Source of the DNA: an uncultured Pelagibacteraceae bacterium | Lineage (GTDB): Bacteria > Pseudomonadota > Alphaproteobacteria > Pelagibacterales > Pelagibacteraceae | Assembly (NCBI GenBank): GCA_902532195.1 | Contig: CACAHE010000005.1 | Coordinates: 1 to 64,000 of the forward strand | Direction: 5' to 3' | DNA: 64,000 bases | In this document: piece after piece, positions 8,941 through 19,021 of the stretch | Numbering within the stretch: the first letter of the stretch is position 1 | Layout of the letters: each line of letters begins with the position of its first letter | Position numbers and translations under genes: made by a program | Notes under the pieces: generated by a model | The model's database searches: none | Told to the model about the DNA's origin: nothing | The model's input: only the letters and a program-made list of their open reading frames with translations

Positions 8941-9782
8941 TAATTAGCTTTGATTACCATTATTAATCTATTTAGTTGATCTAAATCTTTATATTCAAAG
9001 GTTAAAAATCCAGAATTATTTTTTTTATTTTTGATGAACGCTTTTATTCCTGTTTTATCTTGTAAATTTACTTCTAAATCTCTCAAATTTGGATCTTTAA
9101 TAATTGACTTAAGCTTCTTTGTGCTTTTGAGAGATCTAACTAAGGTTTCTGACTGCCTTACAGATAATTTTTTTTCAATTATTTTTTTTGCTATAAATAA
9201 TGAGTTTTCTAAACCCACTAAGATCTTTGCATGGCCTTGTGATAATTTTTCTTCTTTTATTAATATAATAACGTCTTTTGGTAAGCTTAATAGCCTTAAA
9301 CAATTAGTAATGTGTGCCCTGCTTTTTCCAATAAATTTAGCAACTTTTTCTTGGTCATAGCTAAATTCATCAATTAGTCTTTTATAACCTTCTGCTTCTT
9401 CTATTGGATTTAAATCATTTCTCTGAACATTCTCTACAATTGCAAATTCTAGTGACTTTAAGTCATCAGCTTCAACAACTACAACAGGAACCTCATGTAG
9501 ACCAGCATTTTGTGCTGCCAGCCATCTTCTTTCTCCAGCAATAATTTCAAATTTATTATTTTGATCATTGGATTTTCTCACTACAATTGGTTGGATTATT
9601 CCTCTCTCTTTTATCGAGCTTGTTAATTCTTCTAAACTTATTTTATTAAATGATTTCCTTGGTTGATATTTGCTTCTAACTATAGAACTTATAGATATTT
9701 TATTATTGCTTAAATTTGGTCCAACATCTCCAATTAGAGATGATAAACCTCGGCCCAAACCTCTTTTTAAAGGATTATTCAT
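8937..9782 (-). CDS. parB: Chromosome partitioning protein ParB
   Basis: A 281-residue ParB. The N-terminal GLGRGLSSLIGD box (about residues 8-19) contacts ParA, the CTP-binding fold contains GERRWLAA with GERR at 83-86, a helix-turn-helix follows (SRAHITNCLRLL, about 150-161), and the C-terminal part gives dimerisation. ParB binds parS, slides as a CTP clamp and recruits SMC. It partners with the adjacent parA gene (one-base overlap) and with the parS core in rsmG 1.4 kb away. Confidence 0.97.
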   Translation of the reverse strand: MNNPLKRGLGRGLSSLIGDVGPNLSNNKISISSIVRSKYQPRKSFNKISLEELTSSIKERGIIQPIVVRKSNDQNNKFEIIAGERRWLAAQNAGLHEVPVVVVEADDLKSLEFAIVENVQRNDLNPIEEAEGYKRLIDEFSYDQEKVAKFIGKSRAHITNCLRLLSLPKDVIILIKEEKLSQGHAKILVGLENSLFIAKKIIEKKLSVRQSETLVRSLKSTKKLKSIIKDPNLRDLEVNLQDKTGIKAFIKNKKNNSGFLTFEYKDLDQLNRLIMVIKANY

Positions 9783-10582
9783 TAAGCAGCACTCTCCATA
9801 ATTTTTTCTTGATTTAGAAATTCCTCAGTGAAAGAAAAATATGACTTGCTTCCTGGACAATTTTTATCGTATATCAATACGGGAACACCATGGGATGGAG
9901 CCTCTGAAAGTCTTACATTTCTAGGAACAACAGTTTGATAAACTTTATCTTGAAAATATTGTCTTGCTTCTTTCTCAACTTGACTAGATAATTTATTTCT
10001 TTTGTCATACATGGTGAGAAGAATTCCTCTAATTATTAATTCTGGATTTAAATTATTTTTTATACGTTCGATTGTCTTCATAAGTTGTGTTAGTCCTTCC
10101 AATGCAAAAAATTCAGTCTGTAAAGGAACAACTAAGGAATTGGAAGCTACTAAAGCCATTATAGTTAATAAACTAAGCGATGGAGGACAATCTATAAGGA
10201 CATAATCATATGATGCTCCAGAATCATTTAAATACGCCATTATTTGATCCTTTAAAATGAAAGCTCTACGGTTGTCACCGGCAGTTTCAACCTCTAGACC
10301 TGATAAATCTACATTTGATTTAATCAAATCTAAATTATTAAATTTAGTTTTACATATAACGTCTGAAATATTTTTTGTTCCATTAAGAACACTGTAAATA
10401 GTATCGTTTGATTTATCTGTGTTTGATAATCCAAGACCTGTGGTAGCATTTCCTTGTGGATCTAAATCTATAACTAAAATTTTTTTACTTTTCATTGATA
10501 ACCCAGCAGCTAGATTGATTACTGTGGTGGTCTTGCCTACTCCTCCCTTTTGGTTGATTATTGAAATAATTTTTTCTTTCAT
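9782..10582 (-). CDS. parA: Chromosome partitioning ATPase ParA (Soj)
   Basis: A 266-residue ParA/MinD-type ATPase. The deviant Walker A is KGGVGKTT (residues 12-19), followed by the DLDPQGN Walker A' segment and a DCPPSL Walker B. ATP-bound dimers coat the nucleoid and ParB-parS complexes follow the gradient, moving newly copied origins apart. It overlaps rsmG by four bases and parB by one, so the three are translated together. No N-terminal DNA-binding extension is present, as expected for the chromosomal type. Confidence 0.97.
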   Translation of the reverse strand: MKEKIISIINQKGGVGKTTTVINLAAGLSMKSKKILVIDLDPQGNATTGLGLSNTDKSNDTIYSVLNGTKNISDVICKTKFNNLDLIKSNVDLSGLEVETAGDNRRAFILKDQIMAYLNDSGASYDYVLIDCPPSLSLLTIMALVASNSLVVPLQTEFFALEGLTQLMKTIERIKNNLNPELIIRGILLTMYDKRNKLSSQVEKEARQYFQDKVYQTVVPRNVRLSEAPSHGVPVLIYDKNCPGSKSYFSFTEEFLNQEKIMESAA

Positions 10583-11214
10583 TTTTTTTTTAATTTATTT
10601 ATTTTTATTAAAAAAGACTCTTTACTAGTTAAACTTTTTTTTTCTTTATATTCTAATTGCCAATTGCCTAAAGTATTGTTTAATACTTCTTTACCATTTT
10701 TTCCCAAATATATGATTATATTTTTAAATTTTTTAAAATTGTTATTTGCTAAATCCAAAATTATAGGTAGTGGTTTAAAAGCTCTTGAAACAATTATGTC
10801 TGTTTCTAAATTTTTTTCTTCAAAAATATTTTTTTGAAAAATTTTTGTGTTAAGTTTAAATTTTTTAGATACTTCCTTTAGGAAATTACTTTTATGGAAA
10901 CTTTTTTCATATAAATGAAATTCCATGTTAGATTTTTTATACTTCATTATAATTGCCAAAACTATTCCAGGCAGTCCAGATCCTGAACCCACATCAGTAC
11001 ATACTTTATCATTTTTATCAATAAAATCAATTATTTGTGCACTATCTATTATATGTCTTTCCCTTGAAATATGCTCTGAATTCGTGCTAATAAGATTAAA
11101 GTCTTTATTTTTCTCTAAAATAAGGGATCTAAATTCCTCCAACTCTGGAAACGTTTCACGTGAAACATTTAGAGGTTCTAATTTTGAATATTCTATAATG
11201 TTCGAATCAATCAA
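10579..11214 (-). CDS. rsmG: 16S rRNA (guanine-N7)-methyltransferase RsmG
   Basis: A 211-residue class I methyltransferase (GidB) that adds a methyl group to G527 (E. coli numbering) of 16S rRNA. The SAM-binding motif is [11 protein letters not shown], near residues 73-83. It lies in the usual mnmG-rsmG-parA-parB string with four-base overlaps on both sides. Codons 16-21 (NVSRET) carry the parS site, a known constraint on this end of rsmG in several bacteria, so these residues are dictated by DNA function as well as protein function. Confidence 0.95.
   Translation of the reverse strand: MIDSNIIEYSKLEPLNVSRETFPELEEFRSLILEKNKDFNLISTNSEHISRERHIIDSAQIIDFIDKNDKVCTDVGSGSGLPGIVLAIIMKYKKSNMEFHLYEKSFHKSNFLKEVSKKFKLNTKIFQKNIFEEKNLETDIIVSRAFKPLPIILDLANNNFKKFKNIIIYLGKNGKEVLNNTLGNWQLEYKEKKSLTSKESFLIKINKLKKK
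11153..11166. promoter_or_regulatory. parS: parS centromere-like site
   Basis: GTTTCACGTGAAAC is a perfect 14-bp palindrome and matches the core of the ParB-binding site conserved from Bacillus to Caulobacter. It lies within codons 17-21 of rsmG, 370-570 bases from the parA start and 9 kb from the candidate oriC. I found no second full copy in the window. The only other CACGTG I noted, at 32466-32471, lacks the flanking half sites. Confidence 0.93.
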
Positions 11215-13082
11215 GCTATATGCTTAATAGACCTTCTTTTGACGTGTGACAACAAAATATATACTGCTGCAGGAGTTATACCGTCAATTCTTAATGCCTG
11301 GCCCATAGTCTTAGGTCTAATTTCCTTAAATTTTGCTTTAACCTCATTAGATAAACCGCTTAAATTGTCATAATTAACATTATCTGGTATTTTAAGACTT
11401 TCATCCCTTTTAAAAGCTAAGATATCAGCATTTTGCTTATTTAAATAACCTTTGTAATGAGCGTTAATTTCAAGTTGATCATCAATTTCCTTAGAAATAT
11501 ATGGAATTATGGGCCATACATCTCTTATTTTATTCATGTTAACGCCTCTTTGACTTAGTATTTGCGATGCAGATCTCAAAACACCATCTTTAGCAATATT
11601 TATGTTAAAATTAGAGATTTTAGAAGGAGAAATAGACAGTTTGTCCATTTTTGCAGATATTAAAGCCAGATTTTTTGATTTTTCTTTAAAGATCTGTTCT
11701 CTGCTCTTTGATACAATGCCTATATCAATTCCTTTATTAGTTAATCTTAAATCTGCATTATCTGCTCTTAATGATAATCTATATTCTGCTCTAGAAGTAA
11801 ACATTCTATAAGGTTCAGCAACTCCCTTTGTAACTAGATCATCAACCATAACTCCTATATATGCTTCTGATCGATCTAGGATAAATGGTTCTTCTTTCTT
11901 TACTGATAGTCCAGCATTAATTCCAGCAATAAGACCTTGGGCAGCCGCTTCCTCATAACCAGTAGTTCCATTTATTTGGCCAGCAAGGTATAAATTTCTT
12001 ATTTTTTTAGTTTCTAGTGTCAGAAATAACTCTCTAGGATCTACATAATCATATTCGATAGCATAGCCTGGTCTTATTATAGATACATTCTCTAGACCAT
12101 TGATTTTACTACATATTTCTTGTTGTATATCGGCGGGTAAAGAAGTTGAAATACCATTTGGATATATTGTATTATCATTTAGACCCTCTGGTTCAAGAAA
12201 TATTTGGTGCCTCAGCTTATTAGAGAACTTAACTACTTTATCTTCTATAGATGGGCAGTACCTGGGTCCAACTCCTTTAATGCTGCCAGAATACATGGCG
12301 CTTCTTTTTAAATTCTTTGAAATAATTTTATGAACTTCAGAATTAGTATATGTCATCCTACAAGAAACTTGTCTGTTAGAATTACTTTTCGTTAAAAAAG
12401 AAAAAAAGTATGGATTATCGTCAGCGTGTTGTTCCTCTAAATTTTCGAATTTAATTGTCCTTGAATCCAGCCTTGGGGGTGTTCCAGTTTTTAATCTTCC
12501 GATTTTAAAATTATTTTTTTTTAATTGTTCGCTTAATCCTATTGTAGGTTTTTCATTGTATCTACCAGCTGGAGTTTTTTTTTCTCCTATATGTATCAAA
12601 CCATTTAAAAAAGTGCCAGTTGTGAGTATAAGCTTAAATGTGCTAATTTTTTTACCTGACTTAGTAATAAAACCATTTATCTCATTATTTTTAAATATAA
12701 ACTCTATTACAGGATCTGAAAAAACGCTTAGATTACAGTAGTTTAGGAGTTTTTCTTGCATATATTTCTTATATAATGATCTATCACTTTGTGTTCTAGG
12801 TCCTCTAACTGCTGGTCCTCTACTCCTATTTAACAGTCTAAATTGAATGCCTGACTTATCAGCTACATCTCCCATTACGCCATCTAATGCATCAATTTCT
12901 CTTACTAAGTGTCCTTTGCCTAACCCGCCTATGGCTGGGTTACATGACATTTCTCCAATGGTTTCTATCTTGTGAGTAAATAGTGCTGTGTTCACATTTA
13001 ATCTAGCAGATGCAGCTGCAGCTTCACATCCTGCATGACCTCCGCCTATTACCACTACATCAAATTTTAGATCGTATTCCAT
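11211..13082 (-). CDS. mnmG: tRNA uridine-5-carboxymethylaminomethyl synthesis enzyme MnmG
   Basis: A 623-residue FAD protein (GidA) that, with MnmE, adds the cmnm group to C5 of the wobble uridine of certain tRNAs, using FAD and a folate donor. The dinucleotide-binding motif [13 protein letters not shown] is at residues 10-22, two cysteine-containing family signatures follow ([12 protein letters not shown] at 47-58, and [14 protein letters not shown] around 270), and the C-terminal helical domain that binds MnmE ends in the usual SHVKRR. Length matches the family. Four-base overlap with rsmG downstream. Confidence 0.98.
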   Translation of the reverse strand: MEYDLKFDVVVIGGGHAGCEAAAASARLNVNTALFTHKIETIGEMSCNPAIGGLGKGHLVREIDALDGVMGDVADKSGIQFRLLNRSRGPAVRGPRTQSDRSLYKKYMQEKLLNYCNLSVFSDPVIEFIFKNNEINGFITKSGKKISTFKLILTTGTFLNGLIHIGEKKTPAGRYNEKPTIGLSEQLKKNNFKIGRLKTGTPPRLDSRTIKFENLEEQHADDNPYFFSFLTKSNSNRQVSCRMTYTNSEVHKIISKNLKRSAMYSGSIKGVGPRYCPSIEDKVVKFSNKLRHQIFLEPEGLNDNTIYPNGISTSLPADIQQEICSKINGLENVSIIRPGYAIEYDYVDPRELFLTLETKKIRNLYLAGQINGTTGYEEAAAQGLIAGINAGLSVKKEEPFILDRSEAYIGVMVDDLVTKGVAEPYRMFTSRAEYRLSLRADNADLRLTNKGIDIGIVSKSREQIFKEKSKNLALISAKMDKLSISPSKISNFNINIAKDGVLRSASQILSQRGVNMNKIRDVWPIIPYISKEIDDQLEINAHYKGYLNKQNADILAFKRDESLKIPDNVNYDNLSGLSNEVKAKFKEIRPKTMGQALRIDGITPAAVYILLSHVKRRSIKHIA

Positions 13083-13199
13083 GCTGTGAATTTATATTTC
13101 ATAGAAATATTTACAAGTACTCTATAAAAAAATGCAAATGAGCTAGGTTTATCAACAAAAATTGATAAAAAATCACGAAAAATCCAGGAAAATAGCTAT
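13083..13199. other. mnmE-mnmG intergenic gap with small inverted repeat
   Basis: The 117 bases between the end of mnmE and the start of mnmG must carry any separate mnmG promoter. An 8-bp inverted repeat (TTTATCAA and TTGATAAA, six-base loop) occupies 13148-13169. Its stem is AT-only and has no clear U tract after it on the minus strand, so it is weak as a terminator. Nothing else is recognised. Confidence 0.3.
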
Positions 13200-14534
13200 T
13201 TACTTACCTATGCAAAAATCGTTGAAAATACTGCCTAATATCTCCTCTACGTCAACTTTTCCAACTATCATTCCTAAATGTCTTGTCGCTAATCTAAGGT
13301 CCTCTGCCGCTTTATCAAAATCCTCAACTTCTTTTTTGTTTTCAAAATTTTCTAAATTTAAAACTACTTGCTTTAAATGCTGTCTATGTCTTTCCCTAGT
13401 AATTAAAACTTCTTCTGAGTTTAAAAATTGATTTTTTATTTTATCCTTTATTTTTATTAGTAATTCATCAATATTATTTTCTTTTTTTAATGATATATAA
13501 ATTGGATTAAATTTTTTAAATTCATTAACCATATTATCAATTCCCAAATCTGATTTATTCACAACAAGAACAGATTTATTATTAATTAAATCATTCAAAA
13601 AGCCAGTAAAATGGCTACTTTTTGGTTCAATAACTACTATATTTAAATCAGCGTCTTCTGCTTTTTTTAAAGCTAATTTTATACCCTTTTTTTCAATCTC
13701 ATTTTTTGAATCTCTTATTCCTGCAGTATCTGATAATACTACTGGATATCCATTTATATTTAAATGTGTTTCAATAACATCTCTTGTGGTTCCTGCTATT
13801 TCTGAAACAATTGCAACTTCTCTCTTGGATAAATAGTTTAGTAAACTTGATTTACCGGCATTCGTCGGACCTACTATTGCTATTTTGAATCCTTCTCTTA
13901 TCCGTTCGCCAACTTGCTGATCTTCTAGATTTTTTATAATTTCTAATTTAATTTTTTCAGAATCTTCTTTAATACTTTTTAAAATATTTTCTGGTAAATC
14001 TTCATCTGGAAAATCTATTTTGGCTTCTACTTTTGACAAAATTTTTAATAAACCTTCTCTCCATTGATTATATTTTTCTAAAGTCTTTCCCGACATTATT
14101 CTAAGTGCTTGTCTTCTCTGTATTTCGGTTTCGGCTGCTATGAGATCTCCTATACTTTCTGCTTTTAACAAATTTATTTTATTATTTTGTAAAGCTAGTT
14201 TAGTAAATTCACCTGGCTCGGCTATTCTGCAATTTTCTACTGCTGAGATTGCATCTTGGAGAGCTTTTACAACTGCTTTACCACCATGCACATGAAATTC
14301 AGCTAAATCTTCGCCTGTGTAGCTCTGTGGACCTGGAAACCATATTATTATACCCTCATCAATTAGCTCATTTGTGTTGATATTGTTTATTTTTTTGAGG
14401 GTAGCTATTCTAGGCCGAGGAAATTCACCTTTAGTCAGCTTTTCAATTACATTTTTAGTTTCTGGGCCTGAAACTCTAACAACTGCTACTCCAGATAGTC
14501 CGGGTCCTGATGAAAGTGCATAAATTGTCATCAA
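13200..14534 (-). CDS. mnmE: tRNA modification GTPase MnmE
   Basis: A 444-residue GTPase (TrmE) that works with MnmG at the wobble uridine. The N-terminal folate-binding domain begins MTIYALSSGPG, the inserted G domain has the P-loop GPTNAGKS near residue 221 and a DTAG switch, and the protein ends in FCIGK with the family's conserved cysteine four residues from the end. The ORF starts with two methionines; the second (MTIYAL) is the more usual beginning. It follows the GT41 gene on the same strand with one base between. Confidence 0.97.
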   Translation of the reverse strand: MMTIYALSSGPGLSGVAVVRVSGPETKNVIEKLTKGEFPRPRIATLKKINNINTNELIDEGIIIWFPGPQSYTGEDLAEFHVHGGKAVVKALQDAISAVENCRIAEPGEFTKLALQNNKINLLKAESIGDLIAAETEIQRRQALRIMSGKTLEKYNQWREGLLKILSKVEAKIDFPDEDLPENILKSIKEDSEKIKLEIIKNLEDQQVGERIREGFKIAIVGPTNAGKSSLLNYLSKREVAIVSEIAGTTRDVIETHLNINGYPVVLSDTAGIRDSKNEIEKKGIKLALKKAEDADLNIVVIEPKSSHFTGFLNDLINNKSVLVVNKSDLGIDNMVNEFKKFNPIYISLKKENNIDELLIKIKDKIKNQFLNSEEVLITRERHRQHLKQVVLNLENFENKKEVEDFDKAAEDLRLATRHLGMIVGKVDVEEILGSIFNDFCIGK

Positions 14535-14535
14535 T

Positions 14536-16191
14536 TTAATTTTTTTTTGTTAAATTTATAATTGCAGTTTCAAACTCTTGATTAAATAACTCATAATTAA
14601 ATAATCTTGAATTTTTAACTTCAAAATATATTTTTTTTTTTATTAAATTTAAATTATTTATATTTTTGCTTAATTCAACAACCTTAGAAACATAATCTTC
14701 TTCATTTTCACATATTAATTCTTTCATATTAATGTTTTTCATTATACTTTCACCTGCACGTGAACAAAGGTTGAAACCTTTCATTGTTATAACTGGGACA
14801 CCCATCCATAGTGCCTCAAAGGTTGTAATCATTCCAGGCGTTGGAAATGTATCAAGTGCAATATCTATTTTTTTATAGCTGTTTAAATGAGTCAATTCAT
14901 CTTCTATTAAATTTTGAATCTCAATTTTTTCATTTACATTAAATTCTTTAAATCTTGAATAAATGTATTCTGTATTCATTCTATTTGAAGATCTAAGTAT
15001 TAGCTTTGATTTTTTTATTTTATTTAATATCGAAGACCATACCAATATTACTTTGTCTGATAACTTATCAAAATTATTAAATGACCCCAATGTTATTTCC
15101 TTGTCTGATTTTGATTCTTTAAAACTATCTATTAATTTTTTTTCTTTAAAACCGCTATGTATATTCCATATATTTGGCATATAAATTATTTTTTCTGAAT
15201 AATTTATTTCTTCATCTTTTTTTATTAAATTTTTATCTGCAATTAAATAATCCATGTTTTTAACACCTGTTGTGTTAATGTTCATCCATGATATCTGAAT
15301 TGGTGCAGCTCTATTCTTAATTACAGCAAATCTGCTTCTATCAAAAAAACCTCCCAAATGTATTAGGACATGAATGTTGTTAGATCTAATTGAATTTACA
15401 GCTTCTAAATCAGTTAATTCAGATATGTCTGACCAAACATTAAATGCTTTTTTATATACTTCTGTTTCACTGTCATATTTTTTTTTTTCTGTGTTGGAAA
15501 TTCCAAAAGTTTGAAATTTATTTTTATCTAAAGTTTTTATCAGTTCTAATAATAGGTAGGATATTGGATGTCTTCTAAAATCAGCAGACATAAATCCTAA
15601 TTTAATTTTTTTATTTTTTTCGTTTTTAATAGGAATTAAATATCTTTCATCAATAATTTCTAAACTATCAGAAAATTTTATACATTTTTTTAGAAATTCT
15701 TTTTGATCTATAAAATAATCATAATTAAGTCTTATTAAATATTGTGTCCAATTTGTACTACTTCCTTCATTTTTATTTAGAACTTGATTTAAATATTTTA
15801 CAGCCTCCTTTACATTTCCAGTTTTAAAATTAATTCTTGCTATTCCTCTAAATATATCTTTTTGATAACCAAATTTTTTTTCGTACTGCTTTGCTAAGGT
15901 TAATGCATCTTTGAAATCTCCTAATTCTATGCTTATTCTAATCAAATTAATTAAAGAATTTATAAATGAATTATCTTTTTGAAATGCTTCTTTAAAATCA
16001 TTTGCACCTGAAATTTTATCTTCTTTTGTTGCATTAGGCTGAAATATTTTTGCACCCCCTAATATATTTAATATTACTGGGGGTTTTTCTTTATCAAAAT
16101 TGATATTAATTTCATCTATCAATTCTTTGAATTTTTTATCTTTTAATAAAGAATTAATATTTGAAATTATTGTATTTAAATCTTTTTTCAC
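14536..16191 (-). CDS. TPR / GT41 (SPINDLY-type) glycosyltransferase
   Basis: A 551-residue protein. Residues about 5-170 look like degenerate tetratricopeptide repeats; the rest resembles the GT41 catalytic region of O-linked GlcNAc/fucose transferases. Signatures are LGFMSADFRRHPISYLL (around 203-219), the GGFFDRSRF and APIQISWM stretch, and near the C-terminus LDTFPTPGMITTFEALWMGVPV, the sugar-nucleotide site. It would transfer a sugar onto protein side chains or another acceptor that I cannot name. It sits between rho and mnmE, an otherwise conserved origin-proximal string, so it is probably an insertion in this lineage. Confidence 0.8.
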   Translation of the reverse strand: MKKDLNTIISNINSLLKDKKFKELIDEININFDKEKPPVILNILGGAKIFQPNATKEDKISGANDFKEAFQKDNSFINSLINLIRISIELGDFKDALTLAKQYEKKFGYQKDIFRGIARINFKTGNVKEAVKYLNQVLNKNEGSSTNWTQYLIRLNYDYFIDQKEFLKKCIKFSDSLEIIDERYLIPIKNEKNKKIKLGFMSADFRRHPISYLLLELIKTLDKNKFQTFGISNTEKKKYDSETEVYKKAFNVWSDISELTDLEAVNSIRSNNIHVLIHLGGFFDRSRFAVIKNRAAPIQISWMNINTTGVKNMDYLIADKNLIKKDEEINYSEKIIYMPNIWNIHSGFKEKKLIDSFKESKSDKEITLGSFNNFDKLSDKVILVWSSILNKIKKSKLILRSSNRMNTEYIYSRFKEFNVNEKIEIQNLIEDELTHLNSYKKIDIALDTFPTPGMITTFEALWMGVPVITMKGFNLCSRAGESIMKNINMKELICENEEDYVSKVVELSKNINNLNLIKKKIYFEVKNSRLFNYELFNQEFETAIINLTKKN

Positions 16192-16263
16192 AACAAGTTA
16201 TTTTAATTTAAATATAGTTTTTTTAAATTTAAATTAAATAATTTTAATAGAAATTAATAAGAA

Positions 16264-17535
16264 TTATGATGGTTTATTCATAGAATTAAAGAACTCTGCA
16301 TTATTTTTGGTGTTCTTTAATTTTGAATTTATGAATTCAATTGCTTCCATGGTTCCCATCGGAGCTATAATTCTTCTTAAAACATTCATTTTTTGAAGAT
16401 CATTTTTATCAAAAAGCAACTCTTCTCTTCTAGTTCCCGATTTTGTTATATCAATAGCTGGGAAGATTCTCTTATCAGAAATTTTTCTATCTAATATTAA
16501 TTCACTATTTCCTGTTCCTTTAAATTCTTCAAAAATTACTTCATCCATTCTGCTTCCAGTGTCAATTAATGCCGTAGAAATAATAGTCAATGAACCACCT
16601 TCCTCTATATTTCTTGCAGCACCAAAAAATCTTTTTGGTCTTTGAAGGGCATTGGCATCAACACCACCTGTCAAAACTTTTCCCGAACTTGGTACAACTG
16701 CGTTATAAGCTCTTCCAAGTCTTGTTATGGAATCTAATAAAATAACCACATCCTTTTTGTGTTCTGTTAATCTTTTAGCTTTTTCTATTACCATTTCAGC
16801 TACCGCTACATGGCGCTGAGCAGGTTCGTCGAAAGTTGAGCTTATGACTTCACCCTTAACAGTTCTTTGCATATCTGTTACTTCTTCTGGTCTTTCATCA
16901 ATTAAAAGTACCATTAAATAACACTCAGGATGATTAGCTGAAATAGAATTTGCTATACTTTGTAATATCATTGTTTTACCCGCTTTAGGAGGTGAAATTA
17001 TAAGTGATCTTTGACCCTTTCCTATTGGGCTTACTAAATCAATTAGCCTAGGTGTTAGATCAGGTTTTTTTTCAATTTTTGTACTTTCTACTTCCATTCC
17101 TAATTGTTTATTGGGGTAAAGAGGAGTTAAGTTATCGAACGCTATCTTGTGTTTAAATTTTTCTGGATCTTCAAAATTGATTTTACTTACTTGTAATAAT
17201 GCAAAATATCTTTCACCATCTTTAGGGGCTCTAACCGGTCCCTCAACAGTATCTCCTGTTCTTAATCCAAATCTTCTTATTTGACTTGGGCTAATATATA
17301 TATCATCAGCTCCTGGTAAATAGTTAGATTCCATAGCTCTTAAAAAACCAAACCCATCTTGTAAAAGCTGTAAAACTCCACCTCCAGTTATTTCTTCACC
17401 TTTTTCAGCTAATTTTTTTAATATAGCAAAATATATTTCTTGCCTCCTAAGAGTGCTAGCATTTTCAATTCCAAGCTTTTCTGCTTCGGTAATTAAATGT
17501 TCTGAGCTTTTTTCTTTTAGTTCTTGTATGTTCAT
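16264..17535 (-). CDS. rho: Transcription termination factor Rho
   Basis: A 423-residue RNA-dependent ATPase. The N-terminal Rho helical domain (about residues 1-45) is followed by the cold-shock-like RNA-binding domain ([20 protein letters not shown]) and the ATPase core with Walker A SPPKAGKT near residue 186, Walker [12 protein letters not shown] and the R-loop region. Rho terminates unstructured transcripts, which suits this genome because few intrinsic terminators are visible. Length matches the family. It is separated from the hemJ gene by 56 bases. Confidence 0.98.
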   Translation of the reverse strand: MNIQELKEKSSEHLITEAEKLGIENASTLRRQEIYFAILKKLAEKGEEITGGGVLQLLQDGFGFLRAMESNYLPGADDIYISPSQIRRFGLRTGDTVEGPVRAPKDGERYFALLQVSKINFEDPEKFKHKIAFDNLTPLYPNKQLGMEVESTKIEKKPDLTPRLIDLVSPIGKGQRSLIISPPKAGKTMILQSIANSISANHPECYLMVLLIDERPEEVTDMQRTVKGEVISSTFDEPAQRHVAVAEMVIEKAKRLTEHKKDVVILLDSITRLGRAYNAVVPSSGKVLTGGVDANALQRPKRFFGAARNIEEGGSLTIISTALIDTGSRMDEVIFEEFKGTGNSELILDRKISDKRIFPAIDITKSGTRREELLFDKNDLQKMNVLRRIIAPMGTMEAIEFINSKLKNTKNNAEFFNSMNKPS

Positions 17536-17591
17536 GATTGGGATTTTATTAAGATATTAACAATATATATATTAAATTAATTTTTTCAACC

Positions 17592-18026
17592 TTAGATTGG
17601 CTTAAATATTACAATAAATATTATTAATATTAGTAAAACAGTGGGTATTTCATTAATAATTCGATAAAATTTTGATGAATTGTTGTTTTGATCATTGGAA
17701 AATCTAATAACACATTTTCCTAAGTAAAAATGATATACCGTTAATAAAATAACTAAAATTCCTTTAATTTGAATCCATAACTGATTTAAAACTGAAAAAT
17801 CCAGATTGAGTATTAGTAATAAGCCAAAAATCCAAGATAAAATCATTGCTGGAGTCATAATGTAATAAAATAGTTTTCTTTCCATTATTTTAAAAGTATT
17901 AGAAGAATTAATATTTTCTATATTTTCTGAATGATAAACAAATATTCTAGGTAAATATAACAATCCTGCCATCCAAGAGATGACTGCTATTAAATGTAAA
18001 GACTTAAATAGAAGATAGTAGTTCAT
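17592..18026 (-). CDS. hemJ: Protoporphyrinogen oxidase HemJ
   Basis: A 144-residue membrane protein with four hydrophobic helices. The first holds the family signature SLHLIAVISWMAGLLYLPRIFVYH-type pattern (histidine at residue 11, another at 32), which binds heme or substrate in HemJ. HemJ oxidises protoporphyrinogen IX to protoporphyrin IX in bacteria that lack HemG and HemY. The placement just after hemH and hemE (four-base overlap with hemH) fits perfectly. It is near the usual 140-150 residues. Confidence 0.93.
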   Translation of the reverse strand: MNYYLLFKSLHLIAVISWMAGLLYLPRIFVYHSENIENINSSNTFKIMERKLFYYIMTPAMILSWIFGLLLILNLDFSVLNQLWIQIKGILVILLTVYHFYLGKCVIRFSNDQNNNSSKFYRIINEIPTVLLILIIFIVIFKPI

Positions 18027-19021
18027 TTTAAGAATAAATATTTTTCAACCAAAGTTTTAAAAAGTTTAATATGGCTCTCTCTGTCATTTAAACATGGAAT
18101 TAATTCATAGTTTTTGCCACCTTTTTTTATAAAACTTTCTTTTCCTTGTATTGCTATTTCCTCCAAAGTTTCAACACAGTCAGATGCAAAACCTGGACAA
18201 ATAACTAATAAATTTTTTTTCCCTTCCTCTGGAAGTTTTTCAAGAGTTATATCAGTGTAAGGTTCTAGCCATTTTTGGGGTCCAAACCGAGACTGAAAGG
18301 TAGTAATAATAGGGATTTTAGAAAATTTTTCGGTTATTAGTCTTGTAGTTTTTTGACAGTAGCAGTGGTAAGGATCGCCCTTATCAAAATATTTTTTTGG
18401 TATTCCATGGTATGATGCCATTATTAAATCTGGTTTCCAGCTTATTTCATTAATTTTTTCCTCTATACTCTCTACTATGGCACTTATATAAAGTGGGTTA
18501 GATTCATAATGTGGAACAATTTGTAAACTTGGTTGCCACCTCATCTCACTCAAACATCTATAAACTTCATCACAAACTGTAGCGGTGGTTGCTGATGCAT
18601 ATTGTGGGTATAAGGGTAGAACTATTATATTTTCACAACCTTCATCTTTCAGTTTGTATATCTTGCTTTTTATACTTGGATTTCCATATCTCATTGCATA
18701 ATCAATAATAATATTTTCAGATCCAATCATTTCTTTTAATTTTCTAGATTGTGCTTCAGTATAGTACCTTAGTGGTGACATGTTTTTATCTTTCATCCAT
18801 ATCTCTTTATATGCTTTAGCAGTTTTAGAGGGTCGAAATGTTAGAATAAAGATATTTAAAATAACTTGCCAAAGTAACGGATTTAATTCGATTACTCTTT
18901 TATCCGATAAGAATTCTTTTAAATATTTTCTTATATCAAACCATCCGGTAGAGTCGGGTGTACCTAAATTTATTATCAAAACCCCATTTTTGCCAAATTT
19001 TATTTCTGGATGATTTTTCAT
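18023..19021 (-). CDS. hemH: Ferrochelatase
   Basis: A 332-residue enzyme that inserts ferrous iron into protoporphyrin IX, the final step of heme synthesis. It shows the family opening GVLIINLGTPDS (about residues 13-24), the catalytic SYHGIPKKY segment with the conserved histidine (about 204-212), and the late CPGFASDCVETLEEI signature with the conserved glutamates. It overlaps hemE and hemJ by four bases each, giving the tight unit hemE-hemH-hemJ. Confidence 0.97.
   Translation of the reverse strand: MKNHPEIKFGKNGVLIINLGTPDSTGWFDIRKYLKEFLSDKRVIELNPLLWQVILNIFILTFRPSKTAKAYKEIWMKDKNMSPLRYYTEAQSRKLKEMIGSENIIIDYAMRYGNPSIKSKIYKLKDEGCENIIVLPLYPQYASATTATVCDEVYRCLSEMRWQPSLQIVPHYESNPLYISAIVESIEEKINEISWKPDLIMASYHGIPKKYFDKGDPYHCYCQKTTRLITEKFSKIPIITTFQSRFGPQKWLEPYTDITLEKLPEEGKKNLLVICPGFASDCVETLEEIAIQGKESFIKKGGKNYELIPCLNDRESHIKLFKTLVEKYLFLK

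Noticed and set aside
9031..9360. 109-residue plus-strand open frame opposite parB
   Set aside because: Shadow of parB; no family resemblance and no start signal.
13148..13169. Inverted repeat TTTATCAA/TTGATAAA as an intrinsic terminator
   Set aside because: The stem is AT-only and lacks a clear U tract on the minus strand; too weak to call.
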